From assembly GCA_016709865.1 (NCBI GenBank), contig JADJLX010000005.1:1674001-1738000 (forward strand): 64,000 nt of DNA, in the 5' to 3' direction. This DNA comes from Bacteroidales bacterium. GTDB lineage: Bacteria; Bacteroidota; Bacteroidia; Bacteroidales; VadinHA17. Made by a program: the position numbers and the translations under genes. Below the pieces are notes generated by a model, which saw nothing but the letters and a program-made list of their open reading frames with translations, was not told where the DNA came from and searched no databases. This document shows, piece by piece, positions 1 through 9,417 of this stretch. The stretch's first letter is position 1. Each line of letters starts with the position of its first letter.

Positions 1-1222
1 GATTACAATCTGCGAAGATCTTTGGGATGAACAGCCTTTCGATAATGAATTTGAGAAAGCCCGCCTTTACACAATTTCACCGGCGGAAGAACTTTCGAAA
101 CAAAATCCCGACATTATAATCAACATTTCCGCCTCGCCATTCTCATATACAAAAACTGAGGCGAAAGAGAATATTTTCAGGAATAAGGCTGTCAGATACA
201 ATCTGCCGGTAATCACTGTTAATCAGACTGGTGCAAACACCGAGCTGATATTCGACGGGGCATCCCTGATTATTAATTATAAGGGTGAAGTATTAAGGAG
301 ACTTCCATTTTTTGAGGAAGCAATTGAAACATTCGATTTTGACACAATACAATCAGGCAAATCCAACAATGGTCAGAAACGACAGGAGCCGGTGGAACTG
401 ATTCATAAGGCCCTGGTAACAGGCATAAGGGATTATTTCCGGAAAACAGGTTTAAAAAGAAGCATTGTCGGACTCTCAGGCGGGATTGATTCAGCTGTGG
501 TTCTCTGTCTGGCTGCTGAAGCAATAGGGAACGGGAATGTGCGTGCCCTGCTGATGCCCTCAAGATATTCATCAGACCATTCAGTAACTGATGCTGTTGC
601 ACTTTCTGAAAAACTTAAGGTTCAACACGATACAATAAACATTGAAAAACCTTTCACTGCCTTTGAGGATGTCCTTAAACCTCTTTTTGCCGGAGTGGGA
701 AGTGATGTAACAGAGGAAAACATTCAGGCCCGTGTAAGGGCTGTGCTTCTGATGGCTGTATCGAACAAGTTCGGTAATATTCTTCTGAATACCTCCAATA
801 AGAGTGAAGCTGCAGTAGGTTATGGTACTCTTTACGGCGATATGGCCGGAGGGTTGTCAGTTATAGGTGATGTATACAAAACTGATGTATACAGGCTGGC
901 AGAATATATTAACCGTGAGTCGGAGATAATTCCAATTAATATAATCAAAAAGCTTCCGTCAGCAGAACTAAGACCTGATCAATATGACTCTGATTCCCTT
1001 CCTGATTATAACATACTTGATGCAATTCTCTATCAGTACATCGAGTTACAGAAACCGGCAGAAAGAATTGTCAATGAAGGATTTGACAGGGAAATTGTTA
1101 ATAAAGTGATAAGGTTGATCAATTTCAATGAATATAAAAGATATCAGGCCCCTCCAGTGCTAAGAATCTCTTCAAAGGCTTTCGGAGCAGGGAGAAGAAT
1201 GCCTCTGGTTGCCAGATATTGA
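1..1222 (+). CDS. nadE: Glutamine-dependent NAD+ synthase (5' end outside window)
   Basis: Makes NAD+ from deamido-NAD+, ATP and ammonia released from glutamine; cytoplasmic, last step of NAD synthesis. The frame is already open at base 2 and begins within the N-terminal nitrilase-type glutaminase domain: ICEDLW near the edge holds the expected catalytic Cys, followed by NISASPF and NQTGANTEL. The synthase domain follows, with the ATP-pyrophosphatase loop SGGIDS (about 476-493) and NTSNKSEAAVGYGTLYGD. A GTG at 392 could be mistaken for a start, but the upstream reading frame is clearly the glutaminase domain, so the true start lies left of the window. It ends in TGA at 1220. A palindrome and a likely regulatory region separate it from the downstream Crp-type gene. 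Family assignment is very secure. Confidence 0.95.
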   Translation, partial: ITICEDLWDEQPFDNEFEKARLYTISPAEELSKQNPDIIINISASPFSYTKTEAKENIFRNKAVRYNLPVITVNQTGANTELIFDGASLIINYKGEVLRRLPFFEEAIETFDFDTIQSGKSNNGQKRQEPVELIHKALVTGIRDYFRKTGLKRSIVGLSGGIDSAVVLCLAAEAIGNGNVRALLMPSRYSSDHSVTDAVALSEKLKVQHDTINIEKPFTAFEDVLKPLFAGVGSDVTEENIQARVRAVLLMAVSNKFGNILLNTSNKSEAAVGYGTLYGDMAGGLSVIGDVYKTDVYRLAEYINRESEIIPINIIKKLPSAELRPDQYDSDSLPDYNILDAILYQYIELQKPAERIVNEGFDREIVNKVIRLINFNEYKRYQAPPVLRISSKAFGAGRRMPLVARY

Positions 1223-1234
1223 ACAATTTTTAGT

Positions 1235-1254
1235 CCGTCGGTTAAAACCGACGG
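1235..1254. repeat. Perfect 20-bp palindrome after nadE
   Basis: CCGTCGGTTAAAACCGACGG can fold into a 9-bp stem (CCGTCGGTT with AACCGACGG) with a minimal loop, 13 bp after the nadE stop. No T-run follows, so it is not a classical intrinsic terminator on the plus strand; a short TTTT lies just upstream, which would follow the hairpin on the minus strand. It may be a dispersed palindromic repeat, but only one copy is seen here. Confidence 0.6.
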
Positions 1255-1322
1255 CAATTGAGAGACAAAATTAAAAATTCCTCTAATCCAATACAACTAT
1301 CTGTAACTGAATATGTTAAAAA

Positions 1323-1378
1323 ATGTTAATTTAGCATAGGTTAAATACTTTTATGTACATTTACATGCTATTTAACAT
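1323..1378. promoter_or_regulatory. Spaced inverted repeat upstream of the Crp/Fnr gene
   Basis: ATGTTAATTTAGCAT (1323-1337) and ATGCTATTTAACAT (1365-1378) are near-perfect inverted copies about 27 bp apart, ending 9 bp before the ATG at 1388. Between them are two boxes one base off the Bacteroidota -7 consensus TAnnTTTG (TACTTTTA at 1346, TACATTTA at 1356). The layout resembles two operator half-sites around a promoter, possibly autoregulation by the downstream Crp-type protein. Regulator identity is inferred. Confidence 0.4.
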
Positions 1379-1387
1379 AATAAATTC

Positions 1388-2089
1388 ATGCAGTATTCTA
1401 ATCCGTATATTGAGATATGTCTTGATGGTGCGACATCGATTTTCAAAGGATTAAATCAGAAAGACAAAGAGATAATTGATGAGAATCATACACTTGTTCA
1501 TTTTAAAAGAGGAAACCAGATCTTCAAACAGGGGGAAAAATCGCGCGGACTTATTTGCCTTGCATCGGGTAAAGTAAAGGTTTACAAAGAAGGTGTTGGA
1601 GGGAGACAGCAGATAGTTAAGATGGTGAGGCAGAATGGATTCATGGGTTACAAGGCTCTTTTTGCCGATCAGCCATGGCCGGTATCCGCCACGGCAATAG
1701 AAGACAGTACCATATGTGTTCTTGATAAGAGCTCCGTTGTAAAAATCCTTAAAAAGAATGCTGATCTCGCTCTTAAATTTATTAAGCTGCTCTCTGAAGA
1801 ACTTGTAATAGCAAACAACAGAACAGTGTCTCTTTCACAGAAACATATCAGAGGAAGGGTAGCGGAATCGCTTATTCTGCTTCGCGACACTTACGGTTAT
1901 GAAGATGACAGTAATACAATCAGGATCGCCCTGTCAAGAGAGGATATTGCCAATCTTTCGAACATGACTACCTCGAATGCAATCAGAACTCTGTCTATAA
2001 TGGCTTCAGAAGGTATCATCGGAATAAAAGGAAGGAAGATTTCACTGCTCGATCCAACTCTGCTTGAGCATATCAGTGAACTTGGATGA
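1388..2089 (+). CDS. Crp/Fnr-family transcriptional regulator
   Basis: A 233-residue DNA-binding regulator. Residues about 20-135 form the cyclic-nucleotide-binding-like beta barrel (FKRGNQIFKQGEKSRGLICL, then SGKVKVYKEG). A long helix follows, and the C-terminal winged helix-turn-helix is near residues 180-215 (LSREDIANLSNMTTSNAIRTL). The Cys residues (about 11, 57 and 110) do not form an Fnr-like N-terminal iron-sulfur cluster motif, and a cAMP pocket cannot be confirmed, so the effector is unknown. The ATG at 1388 lies 9 bp after an inverted repeat that could be its own operator. The stop codon abuts that of convergent murF-alr with no intervening base. Family call secure; regulon unknown. 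Confidence 0.9.
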   Translation: MQYSNPYIEICLDGATSIFKGLNQKDKEIIDENHTLVHFKRGNQIFKQGEKSRGLICLASGKVKVYKEGVGGRQQIVKMVRQNGFMGYKALFADQPWPVSATAIEDSTICVLDKSSVVKILKKNADLALKFIKLLSEELVIANNRTVSLSQKHIRGRVAESLILLRDTYGYEDDSNTIRIALSREDIANLSNMTTSNAIRTLSIMASEGIIGIKGRKISLLDPTLLEHISELG

Positions 2090-4552
2090 TCACTCTCTGA
2101 TAAAAACTCTTTTTACACGCTGTGGTATAGAGGTAAGTATTTCATAAGGAATTGTCCCGCATTTAACTGCAATTTCCCTGATAGTGATATTGTCACCGAA
2201 AATTTCGGCTTCATCTCCTTCTTTTGCATCAGTACCGCTCACATCTGTCATACACATGTCCATACAAACATTACCTATAATTGGTACTCTCTTTCCTTTA
2301 ATGAATAACTCCCCTACTCTGTTTCCAAGCTTTCGGCTCAGACCATCAGCATAGCCAACAGGCAGAATTGCGATATCCCTGTCCCTGTATGAAATATCTG
2401 CGCAACCGTAGCCAACAGGATCTCCTGCTTTTACTGACTTTACCTGTGATATTCGTGTTTTAAAACGCCCGGTTGTCCTGAGAGCCAGTCCGCTGAAATT
2501 CCCGACTCCGTACATTCCTATTCCCGGCCGTACCATTTCAAACTGGTACTCGGGAAAACGCAGAATTCCCGAAGAATTAAGTATATGTCTTAAGAAAGGA
2601 TAGCTTACTGCTTTCTTAATCTGATCAACAGCTTCAAGAAATACTTTTACCTGTTTGAGGGTAAAATGATCGAGCTCAGGGTCCTCGCTTGCCGCCAGAT
2701 GAGAAAATACAGAAACTACCTTCAGGCACTCTGATTCTCGCAGCTTTTCTGCAAGTGCAGGGACGTCTTCAGGCATGAAGCCCAATCTGTGCATCCCTGT
2801 ATCTATCTTAATATGAACAGGATAATTTAATAATCCGTGACGCAGAGCAGCTGTAGTAAACAGTTCATATGATCCGAAGCTGTAAATTTCCGGCTCGAGT
2901 GAATACTTAATTAAAAGATCTGATGAAGAGGGATCGGGATTCATTACCATAACCGGTAAGGTCACACCTGCATTCCTTAATTCTATTCCTTCATCGGCAT
3001 AAGCAACTGCCAGGTAACTAACCCTGTGATATTCAAGTAAAGCTGCAATCTCTGCTGGTCCGGCACCATAGGCAAATGCCTTAACCATTGCCATGATTCG
3101 TGTGCCCGGATTAAGATGGCTGCGAAATTCATTAAGATTATGTGAAATAGCATCGAGATTAACCTCCAGTACAGTCTGGTGAATCTGCTGTTCCAAAAGT
3201 TTGCCGATCTTCTCGAATTCAAAAACCCTGGCACCCTTGATAAGAATAATCTCATTTCTGAAATCACTTCCGTTGAAACTGCTTACAAATTCTTCTGTAG
3301 AGTTGTAGAATCTGGCTTCTTTTTCAAACAAGTCATGGCTGGCAATAAGAGATTTCCCTATACCAATGAATTTTCTAATGCCGGTCTTCTTTATCAGCTG
3401 GGCAACTTCACCATAAAGCTCCTTCTCATCCCGTCCGCTCTGAACAAAGTCGGATAATATAAGTGCCGGCTCTTTGCCATTCTGAGATTTCAGGTATTCG
3501 AGTGCCATCCACAGTGAGCCGGGATCTGAATTATAATAATCCTCAATCAGCTGACAGTTATTAATTCCGCTTTTCAGTTCCATCCTCATAGCTACTGAAA
3601 CCAGAGATTTAAGTCCGGCTGAAATAACTGATGCATCTGTTCCGAGAGCAAGACAAACCGAAGCCACAGTAATTGCATTCTCTACTGAAGCCCTGTCGCT
3701 GAATGGTATTATGAAGTCATAGTTTTTATGTTCATACACAATTTTAAGTGATGTCTTACCATCAGCAAGAGTGACAGCGGTAACAAACACTTTTGCCTTC
3801 TGATCCCTGAATGACCAGTTAACAAGTCGCTTTGATTTCAGATTAACGTCTGCCAGAATCAGCGAATTCACCAGTTTCTGATCGCTGCAATAGACTATTA
3901 TTGAAGCATTTTTGAATAACAGAAGTTTCTCTGTGGCTTTTGATTTATCATCAGCGAAGTTCTCCCGGTGAGCATCTCCGATATTAGTCAGAACACCTAT
4001 ATCAGGTTTTATAATCCGCTGAAGCTTCGACATCTCTCCAGGCAGCGAGATGCCTGCTTCAAATATTCCGAGTTTATATTTTTCGTCAAGCTTAAGAACA
4101 GAAAGCGGTACGCCTATCTGAGAATTGTAACTCTTGGGACTTCTGATAACAGGCGTAGTAAGACCAAGAATATCCGCAAGCCACTCCTTTACAATAGTTT
4201 TTCCGGCACTTCCTGTAACTGCGATAACAGGTGACTTAAACTTGTCCCTAATAAAAGATGCTATGAGCTGAAGTGCTTCAACAGTGCTTCCTGTTAATAT
4301 GAAAGCGGCTTCAGAATAATCTTTGATCTCGTCAGGTGGCGATTCTACTATAAAGACTCTCACTCCTTTCCTGTAGAGATTCCCGATATATATATGGCCG
4401 TCGTGATTTTTTCCTTTGATTGCTGCAAATATCTGACCAGTTGTAAAACTAAGCTGCCTGCTGTCAGTAACAATCTCGTTAGCAATAAGATCGCCAGGCC
4501 CAAGCAATTTACCTTTAGTAATTGAAGCAATATCTGCCGAGAGGATTTTCAA
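2090..4552 (-). CDS. murF-alr: Bifunctional MurF / alanine racemase fusion
   Basis: Two peptidoglycan-precursor enzymes in one 820-residue chain, a fusion known from Bacteroidota. Residues 1-450 are MurF, which adds D-Ala-D-Ala to UDP-MurNAc-tripeptide: ATP loop TGSAGKT at 113-119, IRSPKSYNSQIGVPL near 136-150, and NSDPGS in the C-terminal domain. Residues about 455-820 are PLP-dependent alanine racemase: PLP lysine K491 in MVKAFAYG (stand-alone racemases usually have KADAYG), RPGIGMYG and PVGYADG carrying the second catalytic Tyr. The start is TTG at 4552: an in-frame TAG lies immediately upstream and the conserved N-terminus begins at once, so no ATG fits. It lies 3 bp after the tdk stop, so the two are probably co-transcribed. 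Together with ddl at 26632 it covers D-Ala production, dimerisation and attachment. Confidence 0.95.
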   Translation of the reverse strand: MKILSADIASITKGKLLGPGDLIANEIVTDSRQLSFTTGQIFAAIKGKNHDGHIYIGNLYRKGVRVFIVESPPDEIKDYSEAAFILTGSTVEALQLIASFIRDKFKSPVIAVTGSAGKTIVKEWLADILGLTTPVIRSPKSYNSQIGVPLSVLKLDEKYKLGIFEAGISLPGEMSKLQRIIKPDIGVLTNIGDAHRENFADDKSKATEKLLLFKNASIIVYCSDQKLVNSLILADVNLKSKRLVNWSFRDQKAKVFVTAVTLADGKTSLKIVYEHKNYDFIIPFSDRASVENAITVASVCLALGTDASVISAGLKSLVSVAMRMELKSGINNCQLIEDYYNSDPGSLWMALEYLKSQNGKEPALILSDFVQSGRDEKELYGEVAQLIKKTGIRKFIGIGKSLIASHDLFEKEARFYNSTEEFVSSFNGSDFRNEIILIKGARVFEFEKIGKLLEQQIHQTVLEVNLDAISHNLNEFRSHLNPGTRIMAMVKAFAYGAGPAEIAALLEYHRVSYLAVAYADEGIELRNAGVTLPVMVMNPDPSSSDLLIKYSLEPEIYSFGSYELFTTAALRHGLLNYPVHIKIDTGMHRLGFMPEDVPALAEKLRESECLKVVSVFSHLAASEDPELDHFTLKQVKVFLEAVDQIKKAVSYPFLRHILNSSGILRFPEYQFEMVRPGIGMYGVGNFSGLALRTTGRFKTRISQVKSVKAGDPVGYGCADISYRDRDIAILPVGYADGLSRKLGNRVGELFIKGKRVPIIGNVCMDMCMTDVSGTDAKEGDEAEIFGDNITIREIAVKCGTIPYEILTSIPQRVKRVFIRE

Positions 4553-4555
4553 CTA

Positions 4556-5137
4556 TTATTTGTTTAAAGCTATGTTATAGCAGTTTCTGCAAAGAGGCTC
4601 ATAAAGGTTTTTCTCACCCAGAAGCACTACCTGTTCATCTTCTGATTTTCTGTATGAGTACTGGGCAAGATTGCCGCATCTCATACAGATAGCATGAACC
4701 TTTGTAACAAATTCAGCAATTGAAAGAAGTGCAGGCATCGGTCCGAAAGGCTTACCCATGAAATCCATATCCAATCCGGCAATAACTATCCTTATGCCTT
4801 TATCTGCAAGTTCATTGCAGACATCCACTATGGAATTGTCGAAAAACTGGGCCTCATCTATACCAACAACATGTACGTCGCCGGCGAGCAATAAAATAGC
4901 GGAAGAATTATCAACAGGAGTTGAAAGAATCGATTTATCATCATGAGAAACAACTCTGTTTTCAGAATAACGGTTATCGAGCGACGGTTTAAATATTTCA
5001 ACCTTCATACCAGCATACTGAGCCCTTCTGAGTCTTCTGATCAGTTCTTCTGTTTTTCCTGAAAACATAGACCCTGTGATCACTTCAATTGATCCCCTCC
5101 TGCCACCTGTTCCAATAGAATTTTCAAGAAAGTCCAT
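4556..5137 (-). CDS. tdk: Thymidine kinase (type II, zinc-binding)
   Basis: Phosphorylates thymidine to dTMP with ATP in the nucleotide salvage pathway. The Walker A loop [11 protein letters not shown] is near the N-terminus, GIDEAQFF is the Walker B / catalytic Glu region, and the C-terminal lasso carries two zinc Cys pairs, CMRCG and CRNC. A TTG at 5143 would add two residues; the ATG at 5137 (MDFLENS) is preferred, giving 193 residues, normal for the family. It is the upstream partner of murF-alr (3-bp gap) and divergent from the gene at 5254; a 30-bp palindrome lies between the divergent starts. Highly confident. Confidence 0.95.
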   Translation of the reverse strand: MDFLENSIGTGGRRGSIEVITGSMFSGKTEELIRRLRRAQYAGMKVEIFKPSLDNRYSENRVVSHDDKSILSTPVDNSSAILLLAGDVHVVGIDEAQFFDNSIVDVCNELADKGIRIVIAGLDMDFMGKPFGPMPALLSIAEFVTKVHAICMRCGNLAQYSYRKSEDEQVVLLGEKNLYEPLCRNCYNIALNK

Positions 5138-5157
5138 ATACAATTTATGTCAGTCTC

Positions 5158-5187
5158 CATCATGTAAATTGTATATTTAACATGATG
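5158..5187. promoter_or_regulatory. Operator-like palindrome between tdk and the 5254 gene
   Basis: CATCATGTAAAT (5158-5169) pairs with ATTTAACATGATG (5175-5187) apart from one bulged base. It lies 21 bp upstream of the tdk ATG and before the TACTTTTG box for the divergent gene, a good place for a regulator to act on both. The protein that might bind it is unknown. Confidence 0.35.
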
Positions 5188-5204
5188 ACTTGTGGAATAA
5201 TAGT

Positions 5205-5212
5205 TACTTTTG
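5205..5212 (+). promoter_or_regulatory. TAnnTTTG -7 promoter box for the 5254 gene
   Basis: TACTTTTG matches the Bacteroidota primary sigma -7 consensus TAnnTTTG and lies 42 bp before the ATG at 5254. No convincing -33 TTTG is seen at the usual spacing, so this is a moderate call. Confidence 0.4.
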
Positions 5213-5253
5213 CAAAATAAGGAAAATGGTTTGTTATATTAACATCAAAACGT

Positions 5254-5955
5254 ATGGATTTCAACGCAACCATTGATTTAATTATCAAAGATCTTCAGGA
5301 AGCCCGTGAAATAATTGACGATCTGAAAAAGTACCAGGGGGTTCCTGTTCTTCAGGTAGAACTCGCAAAAGCCAAATGTAAGAGCGCCGCAGAAGTCATT
5401 GCCTTGCTGAAGCAGGAAGAAAGACCAAAGACGGAAGACAGAAGACCGAAGACCGAAGTGCCTGTTGCCGCAAGCCGCAAGCCGCAAACCGCAAACCCCG
5501 AACCGGAAACACCAAGCCACAAACCGGATACCGCGAGCCCTGAACCGGATACCGTGAGCCCCAAGCCGCAAGCCGCAAGCCCCGAACCGGAACATCCCGT
5601 AAAAAAACCAGCCGAAGCCGGCACAATCGGAGATTCCTTCAGCCATCTGTCAAATCGTTTTAATGAGCAGCTTGGAAGCCGCAAATCAGACGATGATATA
5701 TCAGGAGTTTTGAAAACTAAACCAATAAGCAGTTTAACAGAAGCGATAGGTATAAATGACAGGTTCCTGTTCATAAGGGAAATCTTCGACGGAAACAAAG
5801 ATGCTTATTCACAGGCCATTACAAAACTTGAAAACACTACAAGTATTACTGATGCCCGTGCAGTTATAATGAGTTACACCGGCGACAATGATGAAAGTGA
5901 CGCTGTAAAACAACTGCTTGATCTGGTAAAAAGAAAGCTCCCTTCAAATGAGTAA
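5254..5955 (+). CDS. Hypothetical protein with helical ends and repeat-derived linker
   Basis: A 233-residue protein of unknown function, no signal peptide, probably cytoplasmic. Residues 1-53 are charged and helical (IKDLQEAREIIDDLKKYQG). Residues about 55-120 are a low-complexity linker of short Pro/Lys/Glu units (KTEDRRPKTE, SPEPDT, SPKPQAASPEPE). The C-terminal 75 residues are again compact and helical (ITEAIGIN-like LTEAIGINDRFLFIREIF, then a region ending in LLDLVKRKLP). The outline resembles small hypothetical proteins found beside rsmI in Bacteroidota, but I cannot name a domain. The last 8 bp overlap rsmI, so translation may be coupled. The linker DNA is tandem simple repeats unlike the flanking sequence, suggesting repeat DNA entered in frame. 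Confidence 0.8.
   Translation: MDFNATIDLIIKDLQEAREIIDDLKKYQGVPVLQVELAKAKCKSAAEVIALLKQEERPKTEDRRPKTEVPVAASRKPQTANPEPETPSHKPDTASPEPDTVSPKPQAASPEPEHPVKKPAEAGTIGDSFSHLSNRFNEQLGSRKSDDDISGVLKTKPISSLTEAIGINDRFLFIREIFDGNKDAYSQAITKLENTTSITDARAVIMSYTGDNDESDAVKQLLDLVKRKLPSNE
5421..5595. repeat. Coding simple repeats (AGACCGAAG-type and GCAAGCC-type)
   Basis: Inside the 5254 gene, short direct repeats of the form AAGACCGAAG / AAGACGGAAG (about 5421-5458) are followed by GCCGCAAGCC / CCCCGAACCGG units (about 5466-5595). The first type also occurs, inverted, in the spacer at 35130-35162. Reading frame is preserved throughout, giving the protein's Pro/Lys/Glu-rich linker. Confidence 0.75.
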
Positions 5956-6619
5956 ATTATTCCTTGTACCAACACCAATTGGCAACCTCAGAGATATTAC
6001 CTACCGTGCAGTTGAGGTACTGAACACTGTTGATCTTATACTTGCTGAAGATACCCGTCAGGCCCGGATCTTACTAAATAATTACAATATAAAGACTCCC
6101 CTTCAGTCGCACCACATGTATAACGAGCATAAAAGTGTTGAGGCTGTTTGCTCGAAGATACTTCACGGACAAACAATTGCACTTATTTCAGATGCCGGAA
6201 CACCGGGAATTTCCGATCCGGGATTTCTGCTAGTAAGAACCTGCGTGGAAAAAGGAGTACCGGTAGAAACTTTACCGGGGGCGACTGCACTGATTCCTGC
6301 ACTTGTTAATTCAGGACTGCCGTGCGACAGATTCTGCTTTGAAGGATTCCTTCCTCCCAAAAAAGGAAGAAATAAGAGAATGACCGCATTAATTGAAGAG
6401 TCCAGAACAATGATATTTTATGAATCACCTTACCGCCTTGTCAAGACTCTGCAGGAGCTGGCTACTTATTTTGGTCCCGACAGAGAGGCATCTGTCTCGA
6501 GGGAACTAAGTAAGCTTTACGAGGAAAACATCAGAGGGACTCTCCCTGTTCTGGCTGAATATTATACCGTTAAGCCGCCAAAAGGAGAAATAGTGATTAT
6601 TGTTGCCGGAAAAAAGTAA
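5948..6619 (+). CDS. rsmI: 16S rRNA (cytidine(1402)-2'-O)-methyltransferase
   Basis: Methylates the 2'-O ribose of C1402 in 16S rRNA using SAM, helping to shape the ribosomal P site. The start LFLVPTPIGNLRDITYRAVE and the later LAEDTRQA, ISDAGTPGISDPG and GLPCDRFCFEGFLPPKKGR are hallmark blocks of the tetrapyrrole-methylase-like RsmI family. At 223 residues it is typical of the shorter form lacking the extra C-terminal domain. The ATG at 5948 overlaps the end of the preceding gene by 8 bp. The next gene starts 40 bp after its stop. Very confident. Confidence 0.96.
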   Translation: MSKLFLVPTPIGNLRDITYRAVEVLNTVDLILAEDTRQARILLNNYNIKTPLQSHHMYNEHKSVEAVCSKILHGQTIALISDAGTPGISDPGFLLVRTCVEKGVPVETLPGATALIPALVNSGLPCDRFCFEGFLPPKKGRNKRMTALIEESRTMIFYESPYRLVKTLQELATYFGPDREASVSRELSKLYEENIRGTLPVLAEYYTVKPPKGEIVIIVAGKK

Positions 6620-6659
6620 CTTTTTATCGCTATTTTCGTTTTACTCAAAACCTTTTTCG

Positions 6660-9381
6660 ATGATCAAACATTTTTTCCGGATAGTTCTGATTTTCATGGT
6701 CTCACTCCAGACCTCACATTCACAGATACTTAAAGGCAGGATAACCAACCCGAATGGAGAGCCAATACAGTATGCCACTGTTTATATTCAGGAATTAAAA
6801 CAAGGGACAACAGCCAATACGAAAGGTGACTATGAACTTCGTCTTGCCGCCCGGGAAATATATGGTCATTTATCAGAGTCTGGGATTTGAGCCTATTTTT
6901 GCTGACATTACAATGGCAGACAAGCCGGTAAATAAAAATGTTACGCTTCCGATACAATATTATGTAATACCCGAAGTAAGAATTACCGCTTCGGGAGAAG
7001 ATCCGGCATATATTATTATGCGAAAGGTTATAGGTATGGCACCCTATTATCTCAGTAATGTAAGCTATTACAAGGCAGAGGTTTATCTTAAAGGAAATCT
7101 GGTTATTAACAGGATCCCGAAAATCATTCAGAAGACCATGAAGATGGAGGCAAAGAAAAACAGTGCCACTATATCGGTAGGAGGGAAAGAACAACCGGCA
7201 GAAGAGATGATTAAGGAGGGTGATTCATTTCTGATGGAATCATTTAATGAGATGGAATTTACAGCTCCGGATAAATATGTTCAGAGAGTCATTTCATTCA
7301 ACTCCACCTTTCCTGAACAGGGAAATGAGATCTCACCAATGGATTTTATAGAAGCAAGCTTTTATCAGCCTGTTATTGCCGACATGGCCATCTCTCCTCT
7401 TTCGCCGGCTGCATTTTCTCATTACAACTTCAAATACCTTGGAGCAACCCTTCAGGGCAATTACACAATAAATAAAATTGAAGTTGATCCAAAAAGAAAA
7501 AGTCAGCAGCTATTTGAGGGTACAATATATATAATAGAAGATCTTTGGTGCCTGCACAGTGTTGATCTGACAAATGAGAACCTGGTTGGAAAGGTGAAGA
7601 TTCAGCAGCTGTACATACCGGTCCAGGATGACATATGGCTGCCGGTCAGTCACAAGTTTGACATTAATATAGGGATAGTCGGATTCAAAGCCGACGCCGG
7701 CTATGGAAGCTCAGTGAAATATCTGAATGTTAAACCAAACCTTGCACTTGCGAAACCAAAAACAATTTCCACCGACTTCACAGGGAAACCTGTTAAAGTC
7801 GCGGCTGCAGATACTATGCCTGTTACAAAAACAAAACAGCAGATTGAAAAGCTCCTTGAAAAGGATCAGCTCAACAACAGGGATATGGTAAAACTGTCGA
7901 AGCTTATGGACAAAGAATCGAAAAACAGCATGCCCGACAGCAGTAAAAACAGCCTTGAGATAAAAGATAATACAACGCATATAATTGAAAAAGATGCCAA
8001 TAAGAAAGACAGTGCCTATTGGGCACAGGTTCGCCCGATTCCGCTTTCTGAAGTTGAGTTGCGCAGCATTCGGGTGAGCGACAGTCTGAAAGGGAAAACT
8101 GAGCTTAAGGAGATGAAGTCTGACTCGGCTGTTATTACACCTCCAAAAAAGCAGAATAAATTCGTTTCAACAGCTCACAAGGTATTTCTGGGCCACACCT
8201 GGGCCGACACTTCCGGTTTCCGTTTTACATACGGTGGATTATTTGATCTTGAAAACCTGAGGTTCAATTCAGTTGACGGATTTGTTTATGGCCTTGATTT
8301 CAGCATGCAAAAATCATGGAAAAATTTTAAACAACTCTATATTGCTCCTGAGATCCTGTGGGCTTTCAACAGGGAAGATTTAATCTGGAGAGTTAATACT
8401 ATCTTCAGACTCAACACACAGAAACTAAACCAGATTTTCCTGAGAACCGGAGTAACAAGTACCGACATTAATAATGTGGCCGGTATCAATCCATTCATAA
8501 ACAGCATAACCTCTTTATTACTGAAGAAAAACTATATGAAGTTATATGAATCGAGGTATGTGACATTCGGATATATGAATGAGATCGTTAATGGTTTCAG
8601 ACTTGAAGTAAGCGCCAATTTTGAAGACCGCAGGGTACTTCCGAATTCAACAAATTTCTCATTATTAAAAAGATCAACTCCTTATTCTGATAATATTCCG
8701 GTCAATGACTACCTCGCAGCAGGCTCAAACCCTCTAAATGCGCTTCGTGATATGAGACATGCCGACTTTTCAACAAAAGTCTCATATACACCGTATCAGA
8801 AATACAGGATGCGTAACGGAAGGAAGATATCCGCCGGGTCTGACTGGCCGACTTTCACTTTAACTTACCAGCACGGAATAGACGAGTTCAGTGAGATGAC
8901 AGACAAGATCAGGCATACCGATATGCTCAGATTTGAAACAGGAAAGAGGCATGAGACCGGGGCTTTCAGTGAATTCAGGTGGAGAGTCAGGACAGGCGGA
9001 TATTTTGATAACAGGGATCTGACCTTTTATGACTTCTTCCATGTTAATTCTCAACCCTTGCCTGTACTTATAAATAACTATGAAGATGCCTTTATGCTTC
9101 CTTCATATTATTCAATGAGCACGCCCGAGTTTTACGGAGAAGTACACCTTAAGTACACAACACCATACCTCCTCATTAAACTTCTGCCGGGCATAAGCAA
9201 CACCCTTATGCGTGAGAATCTCAGCCTTTCGTACCTCGGATCGCGATACCATAAAAACTACACCGAGCTGGGTTACAGCATAAGTGAGGTATTTTTCCTC
9301 GGCGAGATCGGTGTATATGTTGGATTTGAGGATGTTAAATATAAGAGTGTCGGAGGGAAGTTAGTTTTCAAATTCAATTAA
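6660..9381 (+). CDS. DUF5686 / carboxypeptidase-regulatory-like protein, frameshifted
   Basis: A large envelope protein typical of Bacteroidota: signal peptide (ATG 6660, IVLIFMVSLQTSHSQ), a carboxypeptidase-regulatory-like beta domain starting LKGRITNPNGEPIQYATVYI, then a long DUF5686-type region ending in aromatic beta-strand sequence consistent with an outer-membrane barrel. Function is unknown. The frame is broken: up to about 6845 it reads GDYELRL, but the expected continuation LPPGKYMVIYQSLGFEP lies one frame over; skipping one G near 6846 joins them into about 906 residues. Unrepaired, the first frame stops at 6890 and the rest (from an internal ATG at 6826) has no signal peptide. Either an assembly or base-call error or a genuine inactivating insertion; the 2.5 kb downstream is intact, which favours an error or very recent mutation. 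Confidence 0.8.
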
Positions 9382-9417
9382 AGTATTATATAAAGTATTG
9401 AATATGTGCCAGATAAA

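Noticed and set aside
392..1222. NAD synthase starting at GTG 392
   Set aside because: The same frame upstream is a clear glutaminase domain open to the window edge.
5278..5798. Long minus-strand frames opposite the 5254 gene
   Set aside because: They are mirror images of the tandem repeats, with Arg/Gly/Leu-rich meaningless sequence.
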